Below, one piece after another: positions 13,801 to 24,231 of a stretch of 64,000 nucleotides of DNA. Position numbers and translations under genes: made by a program. Source of the stretch: Tubulanus polymorphus. Lineage: Eukaryota > Nemertea > Palaeonemertea > Tubulaniformes > Tubulanidae. The DNA lies in the NCBI RefSeq assembly GCF_964204645.1, contig NC_134031.1:13184501-13248500 (forward strand), given 5' to 3'. Position 1 is the stretch's first letter. Each line of letters begins with the position of its first letter. The notes under the pieces are model-generated. The model searched no databases, was not told where the DNA came from, and saw nothing but the letters and a program-made list of their open reading frames with translations.

Positions 13801-16800
13801 ATAGAGGAGACTTTGCATTCTGATTGGCTTTCTATAATTCTTCTAATTCACTCCATTTGTAATAGGCTCAGAAAACCTGTGTTCTAATAAAGTTCCAATA
13901 ATTAATATGTCAATCAGTCAAATGATCAGTTAATTTATACGCTCGCATAGTTAGTGATAATAGAGGCAACCTGAGCACAGCACTCACTTTTGCCTATAAT
14001 AGGGTCACCTATAGATGTCACTTCCTTGCAGTTAATATAATGTACCTGCTTGCTCACCAGCAACTCGTCACTATGATTCCTAAATGATTTTACAGCATGT
14101 TCTTATCTATAAAACCCTTCGCCTAAGACTGGCATCATTGTATATACTTATAACAGCAATAAGCATCAAAATACATGGCCACAATTATTTCACACAACAC
14201 TAGTTTATGTTATTCATATTGATATCAAATCATAGACCAAACAATATATACGTAAGGAAACATAAATTCATTCAGTTGCATTGAATCATTTCGATTATAT
14301 TTTCTGCCTTTGAAATGTGTTATTAGACATAGCCTATATATAAAGGTTTCCATAATACATTGGAAAATATATATATTTAACAATTTGAAAGTGCCTAGAT
14401 GGTGGAGTGGAGGACATGCTGTTAAATCTTCCAAATTACAATAACGATGACATTTAAAGAACAAAATAGGCCCTTAACTTATATTATCATCATTAAAAGA
14501 TCAACGCATAATGACTTAACCCTTTGGCCACTAAGCCCATCTGATATCTGAGTTTAGTAGAATGCTAGGCCTACATGAATAAGATCATTGACCCACCTTT
14601 TTCACAATTTAAGTTGCATAGTGTCAATAGGTGAAAAAAAAAAGTTTAGACACAATGCGCAATTGCTAATTTGTGAAACGCTCAATAAAATAAAATGATT
14701 TCAATTCTCAACGCCCCATGGAAATATAACAATGACCTTGCACTAATATGTCAAGCTAAGGGTTATGTTCAATTTTTGAGAAAAGTAATGACTACAAAAC
14801 TGAGAGTAAGAGAAGAGCGCCACAGGGCACAAAGGCCATTTTCTCATACAAAATAGACATGTTCAGCTCTTACGATCTCATCAGCAACCAGTTTTAGCGG
14901 TATAAGAGCGGTTTAGATCAGTAGTTGATTGTCATTGGATTGATTACCAATTTTTAGGTAAACCACAGAGTCCTGCGATTTGAATACAACAGAAAACCAG
15001 ATTTTTAGGTCTAGAAATTTTACTAATACAAGAGAATTTTTCGTACCTATTGGTTTAAATATCAAGACTATATATAAGTTGAAATCTTTTTTCTACTCAA
15101 ATCTGACAAGACTAAGATGGTGACTACCAATCTGAAAATCTGTTAGATTCCACCCCAGAATATACCCATCTCAAGGTACAATTTAATTATAGATACGGGA
15201 AGCAAAAATTACCATTATCATTTTACTTATAGGTGACTGGTCAGCCATCATGAATCTGAACAATCGAACTTTTGTTCTCATGATGCGACCTCTGGGAATG
15301 TGCACTCTTCAAAAAATTCTTTCAAAAGATTAGTTTTGTACAACTCTTTTCAAGATATGAAAATGCATATCAACGTTATTTAGATTTTCATATGTAAGTC
15401 AACTGAAAACTTTCCAAAACAACAGTTTAGCACTGGCCTTTACATCTTTAAATGAAAGGCAATGGCCTTTACATCTTTAAATGAAAGGACAGTGCTACTG
15501 GAAACAGTTCGTTAATAGCTTCGATGACAGCGGCATAAACATAAAAACATTGATATAATCAGTGTTATATTTTTGCAGGTTGGACATAATTTAAGCAAAT
15601 AGGAAAAAAGCATGCGGAAGACATTCAGCAATTAGGAACAGGTTTCAATAAGAAAAAAGTTTGTCATCATGAAGATAAATGAAACAATCACACACAATAC
15701 ATAGAACTGTGTGGAGAGCTACACGTTCCTGTCATTGAGCAGGTTTTTTTATTTTAAATAGTTTGTTTGGTAATCAATGCTGACAACTTACAAGACTGAG
15801 GAAAGAGATTCCCCCTCGTGCTGTCATCAAGCATACCATACATATCTACAAAAAGTATGCCAACAGTTACATACATATTGTTGTTTGTGTTTAATGCGAA
15901 AACCTTTCAATAGAATTTCATCAATTTCATCTATTACCACAACTATATTTGATTAATTCCTTTTGCCTACATTCAGTAATCTTTAAATTATCGAATTTTG
16001 GTTGTTTGGCCAAGAATGACCAATTATCTGGACCATTATGTTTTACCAGGGTATTCAAATCAACCAGCCTGAGTTAAGGAAACTGGTGCTTAGCGATTGT
16101 GCATACTATCATAATGATACATACTATACGGCCTAGCCTGGTAGAACTGCTAGGCACTTTCCATACAAATGATCAACACTTGACAACATAATATCCAGTT
16201 TGACACCAACATATTTTTAGTTTGTTTTCTTATTGAATTGATAGATGGCAGCACTGAATAGTTATTCTCGGGGGGGGGGGGGCAATAAACAACTACGAGA
16301 TTTAAATAGTACTCTGCTGTACTGATTTGACCATCATCAGTATCAGCTGCTGGGGACCCTCAGAAATCATAGGCTCAGCAATAAGTGCTTCAGTGGAACT
16401 TCTTAACTCAATTAGGATAACCAAATTACATAAAGTAAAACTGCTCTCAATCTAAAACTGAGTTCTTCTAATATCTCAAGTTATCGGTTAATATTTACTA
16501 TCAGCATTACTCAGTCTATGCAATGGAAAGGGATAACGAATGAGCTGATAAGATTATCAATGGAACCACCCTTCATCACAAACATGTTAAAATCAAAATA
16601 TGGCATCACAAGCCCATTTAGAAAATAAGAAGACATGCTATGTAAACTGTAAATAAATGAAGAGGACAGTGATGTGATCAAAATGGCTGATCAGTGGCTT
16701 CCAGTATGATACTGCCACTTCAGAAAGGGATAGGGACCATTCATTTATTATGTACGCACGAATGGGGAATAAGGGAGTCAGTCCAAATGAATATCGACCT

Positions 16801-19800
16801 ATACAGGGGGAAGAGGTGATAGTGGATGAACTAGAATCACTTTTTTTGAAAGGCCGATCACCACAGCCATATTGGTGCACAAAAGTCAAGGGATATTCCG
16901 ATATGACATCAGGCAAGAAAATAATAATATTTTGTACAGAATTCCTTCAATTTCTTTTTCCAGAAATAAATTCATTCTTTCTTTTAACAAACTCAGGAAA
17001 ACACAACAAATTTCAGACTGACTGAGCAAGTCACAAAGCTATCTCATGTCAAATAACATAGAAAAGTGGGAAAATGAAGTGCAAGTCGAACCACTGAAAC
17101 ATCGTGGTCAGCGTTGCTACGCAACCCAACCGCAAAAATGTAATACCAATGACCTATCTTTTTGTTTCAACGCGCATCAGTGAATTACATTTATCAGCTT
17201 TTGAATACACGTTTTGATAAAACACAATTAACCCTTTCCGAGGTACTCCTGACCAAGTTGGGAATGTTATTTAGACCAAAAGTGAATCCAAACTATGGTC
17301 AGGTATTCATTTGGTTGACTTTAAGTTAAGCCCCTAGGAAGTGGTGACCTCTACCAACAAATAATGGACCCAGCAGCTGTAGCGTTGCTGGACAGCAAAG
17401 GACTATAATCCACTGCTATACAGCGCCTGTGAGACGGCATCAAATGATCCTCGGATAAACTCCTTAAAAACACTTAAGGACTAGTTAAGTGATAGAGAGG
17501 ATTTAGTGGAATTTAGAAACCCTGTCTAATCAACGCGGACACAGGGAAAATGACTCTTGAAGACTCAGTGACCTCTGACTAACAGATATTTTTCTAATTG
17601 AAAACCAAAAATTTAGTATGGAGGCAGAATGTACGAAAGATTTTAAGTACTAGTATGAGGGGAGGAAATTGAGATTTATGCGTCTGTAATAAATGGATGA
17701 ATTCAGCTCCCTATGCCACCAGTGGTCCTAAATAGATGTAAAATTTTCGATACATGGCCACTTATTAGAAAACCTACACTATTGCAGCCTTGGACCCAAT
17801 ACTTTATCAACATTCTCACACTTTTTGATCTTCAAAATTCCACATGTTCGCGCATTTTTTTATCAAAGATGGCCGATCCAAGCTGCAGCTTGTTATCTCC
17901 ATAAAATGACTCAACAAAAAAATTATAAAATCAATCGAGTGATGCAAGAAATTCCAACCAATCAGACGCTGTATATTTACATATACAGACTACAATTCAC
18001 ACTCACCTGAAGCAGCAGCTGGATTCATCGGATACGGTGAAGAGACTGGGGGCATTGGGCTGAACTGGTTAGCTTGATTGGCATTCATCGCATACTGTTG
18101 GGGGACACCAGCACGCTGATACTGCTGAAATGGATCAAACTGTAAAATTTTCAGTTATAAATGAAGATCCAACATCATTTATAGATTTGATACCTCTCTA
18201 CAGTTTCATTATTCAGTTTTGAAATGAAAAAAATTAGTAAGAAACAAGGGGTCTCAGACATGATGCATACAGTGGAATGCTTAACAATTTCAATTTTCAA
18301 TGCCCCTCATGAATAATTTATTTGGAAGTCGTTGACGTAGAAAAGGCTTCTAACAAATTATTGAACAAAAAAAACTAGGGGTCCAGGTACACCATGCCCA
18401 CTTGGGTAGTGGTTTCGAATGCTCATGAATCTAACAATTTCAATATTCAACGCCCCTGGTGACCATATACAAAACCCAATAACCTTGTAACTTACCATAA
18501 TCATAGAACATGTCATGAGCTACAACTTTGCAATTGATTGTGGTAACAAAATATGTATTGGTTCAAATATAATATAGAAATACTAAGATATTGTATTATT
18601 CAACGCTCCTGGTGGCCATTTACAAAAAAACCAATGAACTTGAAACTCAACACAATCATAGAACACGTTATAAGCTACAACTTTCTTATTCATTGTTGTA
18701 ACAAAATATGCTTAGGTATCAAGTCGAAAAACTTTTTCCCACCTACTAATGACACCAAGATGGCCGCCAATTGCATCATTATTGGCTGATCAAAAATACC
18801 TGTCTCGGGTATAAAACATCCCTTTCCAAAGAAAACCCATCAGCAATTGCAATGAGAAATGGCAAACCAGTAGGAAGCTACAGGACTCAGAATTCGGGCC
18901 AAAATTAACATTTTTGGGCACTTAAAAGGTCCTAGGACGACCATCTTGAGTCCGATCGACCCAATTTTTGTTATGCTGATGGGCCCTGGGAGGGTAGGGG
19001 GTTCAAATATATACCAAAGATCAGGGTGTCTTCAAAATTTCCCTCAAAAAGTTCAAAAACGTGTAAAAAGTGCTGATTTTGGCAACCAACAATGGCTGCC
19101 AGTCTTGATTCTGACAGGGACAGTTTTTGGGCTGAAGATGTGTCTAGGGTAGATACTCCATGAAATGAAGAGCCCCAAGTCATTGGAGATAAAATGTACC
19201 AGTACAGGATTTATATGAAATACACAAAGGTTTCATATGAAATATATAGTATATATATGAAATATCTAGGAATTTTCCATGAAATTGTAGGACTTGATGC
19301 CTCATGCGTCAGGCCTGTTGGAAGCAAAAGATAGGTGGGTTGGGCCAATAACTACAATATGAAGGGCATCAGGGGAGATTTTTCAATTCTTTATGCCAAG
19401 AAACGTCCTTTCGTGGGCGACTTTTCAATTTTCCAAATGGAAATGAACAGATATCATCATACTACAGTCTACATTTTAGTGGTGACTGGTTGATTAAAAG
19501 GTGATTCCCGAGGGAAATTACGAAATGTAAATGAGATTCCCAAATATTTCCCTGATTTGAGGAAAATTGTTCAAATTCCCAAATATTTCCAAACCGGGAA
19601 TTATCATTTCAAAATTTCCAAGTTTTTCCCAATTTCTCTGTTCTGTGGGAACCATGAATTACATCTCTAGGCATGCCAGAATGGAATTCTCCCCTGCAAA
19701 ACAAGTGGTTGACATAAATCTATTCAGAATTTTCCAAACAAACTTAGTCTACAATGTTTATCGTCTGAAACAACAAATATTTGTAGTGGTATTCTATATC

Positions 19801-22800
19801 TAGATTCTATTCTAGCGATAAGCGGTCATCTGGATCTGAGCAGAAATATTTGTTTTTGAAAAATCTTTGGTGACTACATGTGTGTCTAGGGTAGATACAT
19901 GTGTAAATCAATATAAAGGTAATCTATCGAAAAAACCTCTTCGTTACTACCAAATAAGACTATTCAATGGATACATGAAAGATAGATGAAGAAAAATTAG
20001 CGCAAGAGCCCATTCAAGTGAAGGGATACAGATGATTATTTAAGATGGTAGTAATATGCAATAATCCCCAAATTTTCAAAATTAAATAGGTAAATGTCCC
20101 AAACGTTCCAATTCTATTCATATCCCCAACTTTCCAATTCTATTCATTTGCAATGAAACTGCAATATGCTGACTGGAAGCGGTTGGTGATAACATGTTTT
20201 AACTTCTTGCACTCCAACCGGTGGAGGATTATTGCCATACTTAGAAGATTTGGGGATTTGTACCACTAACCGATTGAGATGAATTAACTAGGGTTCCAGG
20301 GACACCATACCCACTTGGAAGTTTGAAATGCAAAAAAATCTGACAATTTCAACATTAGACACGTATGAGTCCCCTGATGAACATATACAGAAACCAATGC
20401 CCCTGAAACTCACCACAATCATACATAGAACATGTCATGAGCTATAATATTTTACAATTGATTGCGGTAACAAAATATGCCTAGTAGGAACCCAGAGTTC
20501 GATCTAACGAATTAAAGTCACTCGCCTGTGGGGCAAGTATATCTAAAATTTCGCTTGCCCCCTCAAATATCAACTTGCCCTATATAGCGCGAAAAAAGCT
20601 CAGAGACAAAATTGCACTAGCCCGGTGGACAAGTGATAATGCTAACCTACTTGCCCTAATGAAAATATACTTGTCCTGGGCAATCGGACAAGTGCTTAGA
20701 TCTGACCTTGGGTACCAATATAACATGAGAATGCCGAGTTATTGTGTTAACTAGTTTCTGACCTGGGGACATGACTATCTCTTGTCGTATGTCGATGAAC
20801 TCTTGATTCGACCCATTATGAATGTGTTGGTAGAGTCCGAGTTACGAGTACATATTCCGTCTGTGTACAATAACCATTTTGAATATATTTTGTGGCCATA
20901 TTCAGCCGAAGCATTTTCAAAACCTCCCGAAATAACTGGAATCCATCAATGGACGGATGGACGAACAATCGATGAAAAGTGAAAGCAGTAGCCCTAAAAG
21001 TCCCAAGTGGGTTAAAATTGATCAACCAGCAGGCTATCTTGATTCTGATCATTGCGTCTAGAGCACAAGAGCAAATGCCAACAGGGCTGCCAACTTTTGA
21101 AAAGTGCTATCAGTAACTAATTGAAATTTTTCCAGTAACATTTCAAAGAAACGTGAAAGAAAACATTCAAATTAATCAGTAATCTTAAGTAAGACCTTCA
21201 GTAAGATCTCAGCAATAGTATGCATCAAACAGATGAAATCATTTCTCATAAGCCAATACTGAAAATCAGGAACAGTTGGGAGCTCTTCGCACGTATCAAG
21301 ACAATGCAAGTGTTATAGGTCAAAATGGAAAGGATACACTCATTTCTTTCCTTAAGTCAAAGTGTCTTCAAAAACGTTTTTTATTCTAACACTCATTGTA
21401 ATGATAAATGAACCAGCTTGATAGAGGATAACACAAAGAGCTATAGATACCTGGACCTGAATGCTTGGTACCTGTATTTGCCATGGTTGTTGCGCATGTA
21501 TCTGGTATGTTGGTACACTAGAGTACATCGGGTGAACAGCGGGGGTGTTCCCCATCATACGTTGACGTGGTGGCATTCCTTGAGGGGTGTTCTGCCTTTG
21601 CTGTGGGGGAAAGAAAGGCTGAAATTCAACCAAAAAAAATCTAGTAATTAATTCATCACTCTAAATGTTCAATCTCTATGCCTAGGTAAGGTTTTATTTT
21701 GATTAATGTTCCATTATCTGCTCATGTGCGATCATGACCGTGGTTGCGCTTGTAGGATTCATGCTGAATGAAATCCAATTGAATATAAATATAACTCTTC
21801 TGCTAAAGAAGTCATTTTCAATTCAATTTCTGGACCTGCAACGTCAAGATTTAATGAAATGAATTATAAAAATGTATGATGATACCTAATACTTCATTAA
21901 GTTACCAAAACTCAAGCTGTACCATTGAAGGCAGCTAAATCCCAGTACAAGATCTACAAATGCGACGACTATTACTGTACAAGTGCCTGTTCACAATGAG
22001 TGACCCGATGTAATGATTTAGGTATCACTTATTACATTTTTAATTCTGAAATAATTATATTTGAAAACAAGAGGACCATAGATCTTGAGATCTCGTCTAG
22101 AAAAATGAGTTTCAGACAATCTGTGAAAATATACAAGGGCCCCAAGGGCAGACTGGCAGTCAACGTTGCTTAAGTTAGTACAATTGTCTTGAGATCATTT
22201 TTCTGAAACGTCACATATCATTAAGCGGGCTGCATACTAGCGTTCTATATTAAATTCTGCGGCAATGGCGGGGAATTAGGCACACGCTCAAGCGAACTTG
22301 CTGCACTGTGTCAAAAATACCAAACATGTTAGATAACGGCGTCAAAACACCTAAAAATTTCATGCGCACACTAGGTGATTTTGATGGCGGCGTCGTTGTT
22401 GCGGCGGCACCCGCTAATGTGTGTGTCAGGGATGAAAACGGCCCATATTGAAAAGTCGGAAAATATTTTCAAAAAAAAAAAAAGAATTTTTTTGGGGAAC
22501 AAAAATCAGTAACTTTTAGCCAAAAAACTTACTTCCTTTTGGTCAAAACGTTAATAGTTTGGGCCTGAATAAGAGCCGCTTTTTGAATGAGACGCCATAT
22601 TGTTTTCTCCGACTCCACAGTTGTGCTAACAACTGCCGAAAACCGTCTTAAGGAGCACTTCTAACTACGGAGCGCTCCGATGTGACGCCCGCGATTGAGG
22701 TGATTTACTCTGTTCTCAGGAATAAAGAAAATGTTAGAAAAGGTTGGAAATCCGTCTATGGTCAGAAGATTTTCATCCCTGGTGTGTGTGGGGGGGTTAA

Positions 22801-23410
22801 CATTTATTTCAATCCTTTTGGGAATGTCAATGCTAGTAGATTGCTTACCTCCTTTATCTACCACAAAATTATATCATGAAAAAAACTGTTTCAATTCTTA
22901 ATTGAAAAATATTGCAATGTTATGTTGTAGGGAATGAAGAGAAACATTCTTTCACTAATTTACTGGATATAACGAACTATCAGTTATAACGAGCATATTT
23001 TTAGGTCCAATGACGAGGGTTCCACATGGGTTTTCTGAGGTCAAAATTCTTCAAAATATCAGAATGTGAGATTACTTCTGGGTTTGCATTCTCGAGAATT
23101 GGCAGTTGGCATGCGTTAAGAACTACGGATGGTTCACGCGCAGACATACAAAAAATAATTTTAATACGTGGTCGAGCGGTGGACTAGTCGCCTACAGCAA
23201 GTTAAGGGTTAAAATTGAAGCAATTCTCCATTTATATAACACCCTGGCACAGTTACATATAAAAGGCTTCACTTCTCTTACCTGGTTACCACCTCGTTGA
23301 TGATTGGGATACATGATTTGATTGGTTGACCCAGAATTGGGAACCGACGTGTTCAAGGTATACAATCTGTTGTTCATGTCATGAGTGGTTGAATACTGAT
23401 GAACATCATT
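4339..23410 (-). CDS. EIF4G: Eukaryotic translation initiation factor 4 gamma, 5' half (six exons, partial)
   Basis: eIF4G is the cytoplasmic scaffold of the eIF4F complex that joins cap-bound eIF4E, eIF4A, eIF3 and poly(A)-binding protein. Six minus-strand exons join in frame: 23410-23282, 21618-21451, 18139-18007, 9895-9740, 6208-5994 and 4879-4339, all with AG acceptors, GT donors and matching phases. Counting from the Met codon at 23377-23375 they encode about 436 residues. Residues 1-185 are a Pro/Gln/Tyr-rich low-complexity N-terminus; residues 209-219 (KERKIIRIQDP) are the conserved segment that binds PABP; residues 257-436 are an acidic, Ser/Thr-rich linker, as in animal eIF4G. The eIF4E-binding, MIF4G, MA3 and W2 parts are missing because the gene runs off the left edge. 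An upstream exon or 5' UTR exon is likely, since the first exon seen begins after an acceptor. Assignment is firm; the exact start is not. Confidence 0.87.
5216..5480 (+). repeat. Dispersed repeat, copy 1
   Basis: This stretch aligns by eye with 11461-11790 in the same orientation. Shared anchors include CAATTCAAGCACATGGCTTAT-like sequence near 5395-5415 and the phrase ATTTGATTGAATTTG. It lies in the intron between the last two visible eIF4G exons. No ends, TIRs or coding capacity were seen, so the element type is unknown. Confidence 0.45.
5553..5570. repeat. Poly-C tract
   Basis: An uninterrupted run of about 18 C residues followed by GGG. Similar homopolymers occur at 16270-16281 (G), 60687-60699 (C) and 62160-62171 (G). 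They are simple repeats and likely sites of sequencing-length error. Confidence 0.8.
5994..6208 (-). CDS. EIF4G: eIF4G exon with PABP-binding motif
   Basis: 215 nt, acceptor CATTCTAG, donor GCC|GTAAGT. The peptide includes PPTFQMNQTRPP and then KERKIIRIQDPTTGVDITDN, which matches the conserved animal eIF4G block (consensus RERKxIRIRDP...DITEE-type) that contacts RRM2 of poly(A)-binding protein. This is the diagnostic exon for the gene identification. Phases 1 (in) and 0 (out) agree with both neighbours. Confidence 0.9.
6785..6840 (-). repeat. tRNA-like SINE head
   Basis: On the minus strand TGGCTGAGTGTTG (A-box-like) is followed 24 nt later by GGTTCAAATCC (B-box-like). The spacing is shorter than in a true tRNA gene and no cloverleaf can be closed, so a tRNA-derived SINE promoter is the better reading. 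A related head in the opposite direction lies about 200 bp to the right. Confidence 0.4.
6985..7045 (+). repeat. tRNA-like SINE head, opposite orientation
   Basis: GGTTCGAATCC at 7018-7028 is a canonical RNA polymerase III B box, preceded by TGTGGCAATCTCGATG, which resembles the A-box side of the minus-strand copy at 6785-6840. No intact acceptor stem. Likely a second tRNA-derived SINE fragment, facing the first. Confidence 0.38.
8743..8819. repeat. Perfect 25-bp inverted repeat (hairpin)
   Basis: Arms 8743-8767 and 8795-8819 are exact reverse complements beginning TGTACAAGAACATTG, separated by 27 bp. It lies in an eIF4G intron. It may be a compact foldback element; no target duplication was recognised. 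Confidence 0.7.
9740..9895 (-). CDS. EIF4G: eIF4G exon: Pro/Gln/Ala-rich N-terminal region
   Basis: 156 nt, acceptor TTATGTAG, donor ACCT|GTAAAT. It encodes GYYPSPGANMEYMQQPGVP followed by Ser/Ala/Thr-rich sequence and ends PQPPNT. The GYYP motifs resemble the Tyr/Pro/Gly repeats of the vertebrate eIF4G N-terminus. Entry and exit phases (1 and 1) match exons 18139-18007 and 6208-5994. Confidence 0.8.
10155..10560. repeat. Probable MITE with imperfect terminal inverted repeats
   Basis: The left end carries TCGAGCAACTG and TTGCTTGGTGTCG; the right end read in reverse carries TCGAGCAATCG and TTTGCTTGGCGTC. The interior is richer in CpG than the flanking intron and has several further CAAGCAA/TTGCTTG inverted motifs. 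Boundaries are approximate and no target duplication could be fixed. Confidence 0.4.
11461..11790 (+). repeat. Dispersed repeat, copy 2
   Basis: Direct-orientation relative of 5216-5480. Shared stretches include TTTGATTGAATTTGCAATTC and the following GCACATGGCTTATT. It runs up to the duplicated segment that starts near 11836. Type unknown. Confidence 0.45.
11836..13745 (-). repeat. Segmental duplicate A, interrupted by a Helentron-like insertion
   Basis: Read on the minus strand, 13745-13349 and 12089-11836 are nearly identical to consecutive parts of 58918-59580 on the plus strand. The two halves are separated here by the element at 12090-13348, which is absent from the other copy. A 13-bp inverted repeat around GTGATCTGTGTGC is present in both copies (about 11910-11950 here). 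Confidence 0.75.
12090..13348 (+). mobile_element. Helentron-associated / pearl / DINE-1-like element, copy A (defined ends)
   Basis: A 1259-bp element, non-autonomous (no ORF). It begins CTAGGGGTCCAGGG and ends CCCAAGTGGGC before TAA. Comparison with the uninterrupted duplicate at 59311-59325 shows it sits in GACTAA|AAATTAG, that is, either T|T insertion on the other strand without target duplication or a 3-bp TAA duplication. Features: a 12-bp inverted repeat GCCCACTTGGGA placed 20 bp inside the left end but at the right terminus (asymmetric inverted repeats); a right-end hairpin from 13319 (AGCCCGCTGGGACT / AGTCCCAAGTGGGC); and four internal tandem units at about 12163, 12309, 12463 and 12629 (period 146-166 bp), each starting near CAACGCCCCCTGGTGACC. 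These traits are those of Helentron-derived non-autonomous elements. Confidence 0.75.
13750..18006. other. eIF4G intron, no gene recognised
   Basis: Only short unsupported frames. It contains a fragment resembling the Helentron-like tandem unit near 14705-14760, a tandem duplication at 15434-15488 and a G homopolymer near 16270. Nothing else could be assigned. Confidence 0.55.
15434..15488 (+). repeat. 29-bp tandem duplication
   Basis: The phrase TGGCCTTTACATCTTTAAAT appears twice in direct succession at 15434 and 15463; the second copy is 26 bp long. A recent local slippage or duplication event inside the intron. Confidence 0.85.
18007..18139 (-). CDS. EIF4G: eIF4G exon: Gln/Asn/Pro-rich N-terminal region
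   Basis: 133 nt, acceptor TTTTACAG, donor TCAG|GTGAGT. It encodes FDPFQQYQRAGVPQQYAM and then an Asn/Gln/Pro-rich stretch ending NPAAAS, leaving phase 1. Composition agrees with the disordered eIF4G N-terminus; frame and phase agree with both neighbouring exons. Confidence 0.8.
18375..19935 (+). mobile_element. Helentron-like element, copy B, interrupted
   Basis: Starts CTAGGGGTCCAGG at 18375, preceded by A8, and carries the internal tandem units (about 18450 and 18600). It reaches the conserved TGTCTAGGGTAGATAC motif at 19141-19156. There it is broken by a 724-bp insertion (19157-19880), after which the motif is repeated and a degenerate continuation runs to about 19935. The right terminal hairpin is lost. 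Confidence 0.65.
19157..19880. mobile_element. Unclassified insertion flanked by an 18-bp direct repeat
   Basis: The sequence TGTGTCTAGGGTAGATAC occurs at 19139-19156 and again at 19881-19898, bracketing 724 bp that interrupts the surrounding Helentron-like copy. A target duplication of this length is usual for LINE/SINE retrotransposition, but no poly(A) or simple tail is visible, so the element class is open. Repeat-mediated duplication is an alternative. Confidence 0.5.
20288..21014 (+). mobile_element. Helentron-like element, copy C, with nested hAT-like MITE
   Basis: Begins CTAGGGTTCCAGGGACACC at 20288 after TTAA and ends near AAAAGTCCCAAGTGGGTTAAAA. It has one partial internal unit, split by the element at 20493-20710. 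The right side keeps the GGAATCCATCAATGGACGG and CCAAGTGGG blocks shared with the other copies. It is internally deleted compared with copies A and E. Confidence 0.65.
20493..20710. mobile_element. hAT-like MITE nested in the Helentron-like copy
   Basis: A 218-bp insert interrupts the tandem unit between CCTAG and GGTACC, which are contiguous in sister copies. Ends are CAGAGTTCGATCTAACG and, read inward from the right, CAAGGTCAGATCTAAGC: imperfect TIRs sharing GATCTAA. The flanks GGAACC and GGTACC look like a decayed 6-bp target duplication. The interior repeats (A)CTTGCCC / GGACAAGTG in both directions. Confidence 0.6.
21451..21618 (-). CDS. EIF4G: eIF4G exon: Pro/Gln/Met-rich N-terminal region
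   Basis: 168 nt, donor GTCCAG|GTATCT in phase 0. The acceptor chosen is GAATTTCAG before CCT TTC TTT; a second AG 18 nt downstream (CCCCCACAG, before CAA AGG) is also in phase 0 and could be used. It encodes PPQQRQNTPQGMPPRQRMMG and continues to IQVPSIQVQ. Low-complexity composition matches the eIF4G N-terminus. Confidence 0.78.
22427..22781. mobile_element. hAT MITE with 12-bp TIRs and 8-bp target duplication
   Basis: The 355-bp element begins CAGGGATGAAAA and ends TTTTCATCCCTG, a perfect 12-bp terminal inverted repeat. It is flanked by GTGTGTGT on both sides (22419-22426 and 22782-22789). CAGGG ends with an 8-bp duplication are the hAT signature, although the target is itself a (GT)n run. 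No coding capacity. A diverged sister lies at 25388-25681 in the same orientation. Confidence 0.85.
23282..23410 (-). CDS. EIF4G: eIF4G exon with the probable initiator Met
   Basis: 129 nt, acceptor CTTTTTAG, donor AACCAG|GTAAGA in phase 0. In frame it reads NDVHQYSTTHDMNNRLYTLN and continues to NHQRGGNQ. The Met at 23377-23375 is the first in this exon and is taken as the provisional start. The eleven codons before it are open, so translation could begin in an upstream exon that was not found. Confidence 0.65.
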
Positions 23411-23562
23411 CTAAAAAGTTTTTTCAAATCGATCTGAAAATACATAGTAAGAGTGATAATGATGTAGACTGAGATAATCAATCAAATTTGACCATATTCA
23501 TCAGGGAACATTGTTGACCCTCTTGTTAATGATTTTAAAAATTATGCAACTTAAATCATTAA

Positions 23563-24231
23563 GGTTGGCCGATGTCAACGCGATGCCTACCGACGCAACT
23601 GAGAGCAACCGTGTTCGCAGCCCAGCTTATGTCGACAGTGCTCTGATTCGCAGCAACTAAGGCCGACTAGTGGGATACGAGATCCTCCCACTTGCTTCCC
23701 TGCTTTTCTATTAGAAAAGCTTTTTCTTTAAGATCTTTAACTTTCTGATTCTGTTTTGAATACAATGTGCTAGCAACATCATATAAAGATGGCTGCTAAC
23801 ACCATGATTCTACCAATTTCGCTTCTAGATCTTCCGTCCAGTCATCTGCCATGCTGAAGGTTAGGTTTACATTTTGAAATACTTGAATTTGAAAGTTGAT
23901 GACTAATTACGAATGACGCTAACTAGAGGTCATAATTTGTACTATGTATACACGGTCTCTTCTTGGCTGGAACCCTTGCGCTCAGTTCCGTCGCGCCGCA
24001 GATGAGCTTATGTCAGTTGCGATCGAAAGCAACTATCGTCTGCCATAGGCCGAAGTAGAACATGGGCAATTAGCCGGATACGGCTTGCGACAAGTCGGTA
24101 GGCGTCGGGTTGCCGTCGCAAGCTGGCTAATGTCGAACCGATAGAGCAGCAACTGGCGGCCTCTCGTAGGCCGCAAATCGGCGATAAACCCAGTTGCGTC
24201 GGTAGGTTTCGCTTGTCGGCATAAGCCGGCC
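23563..24231. mobile_element. TTAA-flanked MITE with CG-rich inverted ends
   Basis: A 669-bp unit bracketed by TTAA (23559-23562 and 24232-24235). The left end reads AGGTTGGCCGATGTC, the right end read inward AGGCCGGCTTATGCC, and both continue to an identical CCTACCGACGCAACTG. TTAA target duplications point to the piggyBac or Kolobok superfamilies; AG-starting termini favour Kolobok weakly. Base composition is clearly more GC-rich than the surroundings. No transposase; the longest frame (24008-24355, minus) is a by-product of the CG-rich interior. Confidence 0.7.

Noticed and set aside
16638-17025. Overlapping 91-92 aa frames on both strands
   Set aside because: No domain, no splice context and no partner exons; treated as chance.
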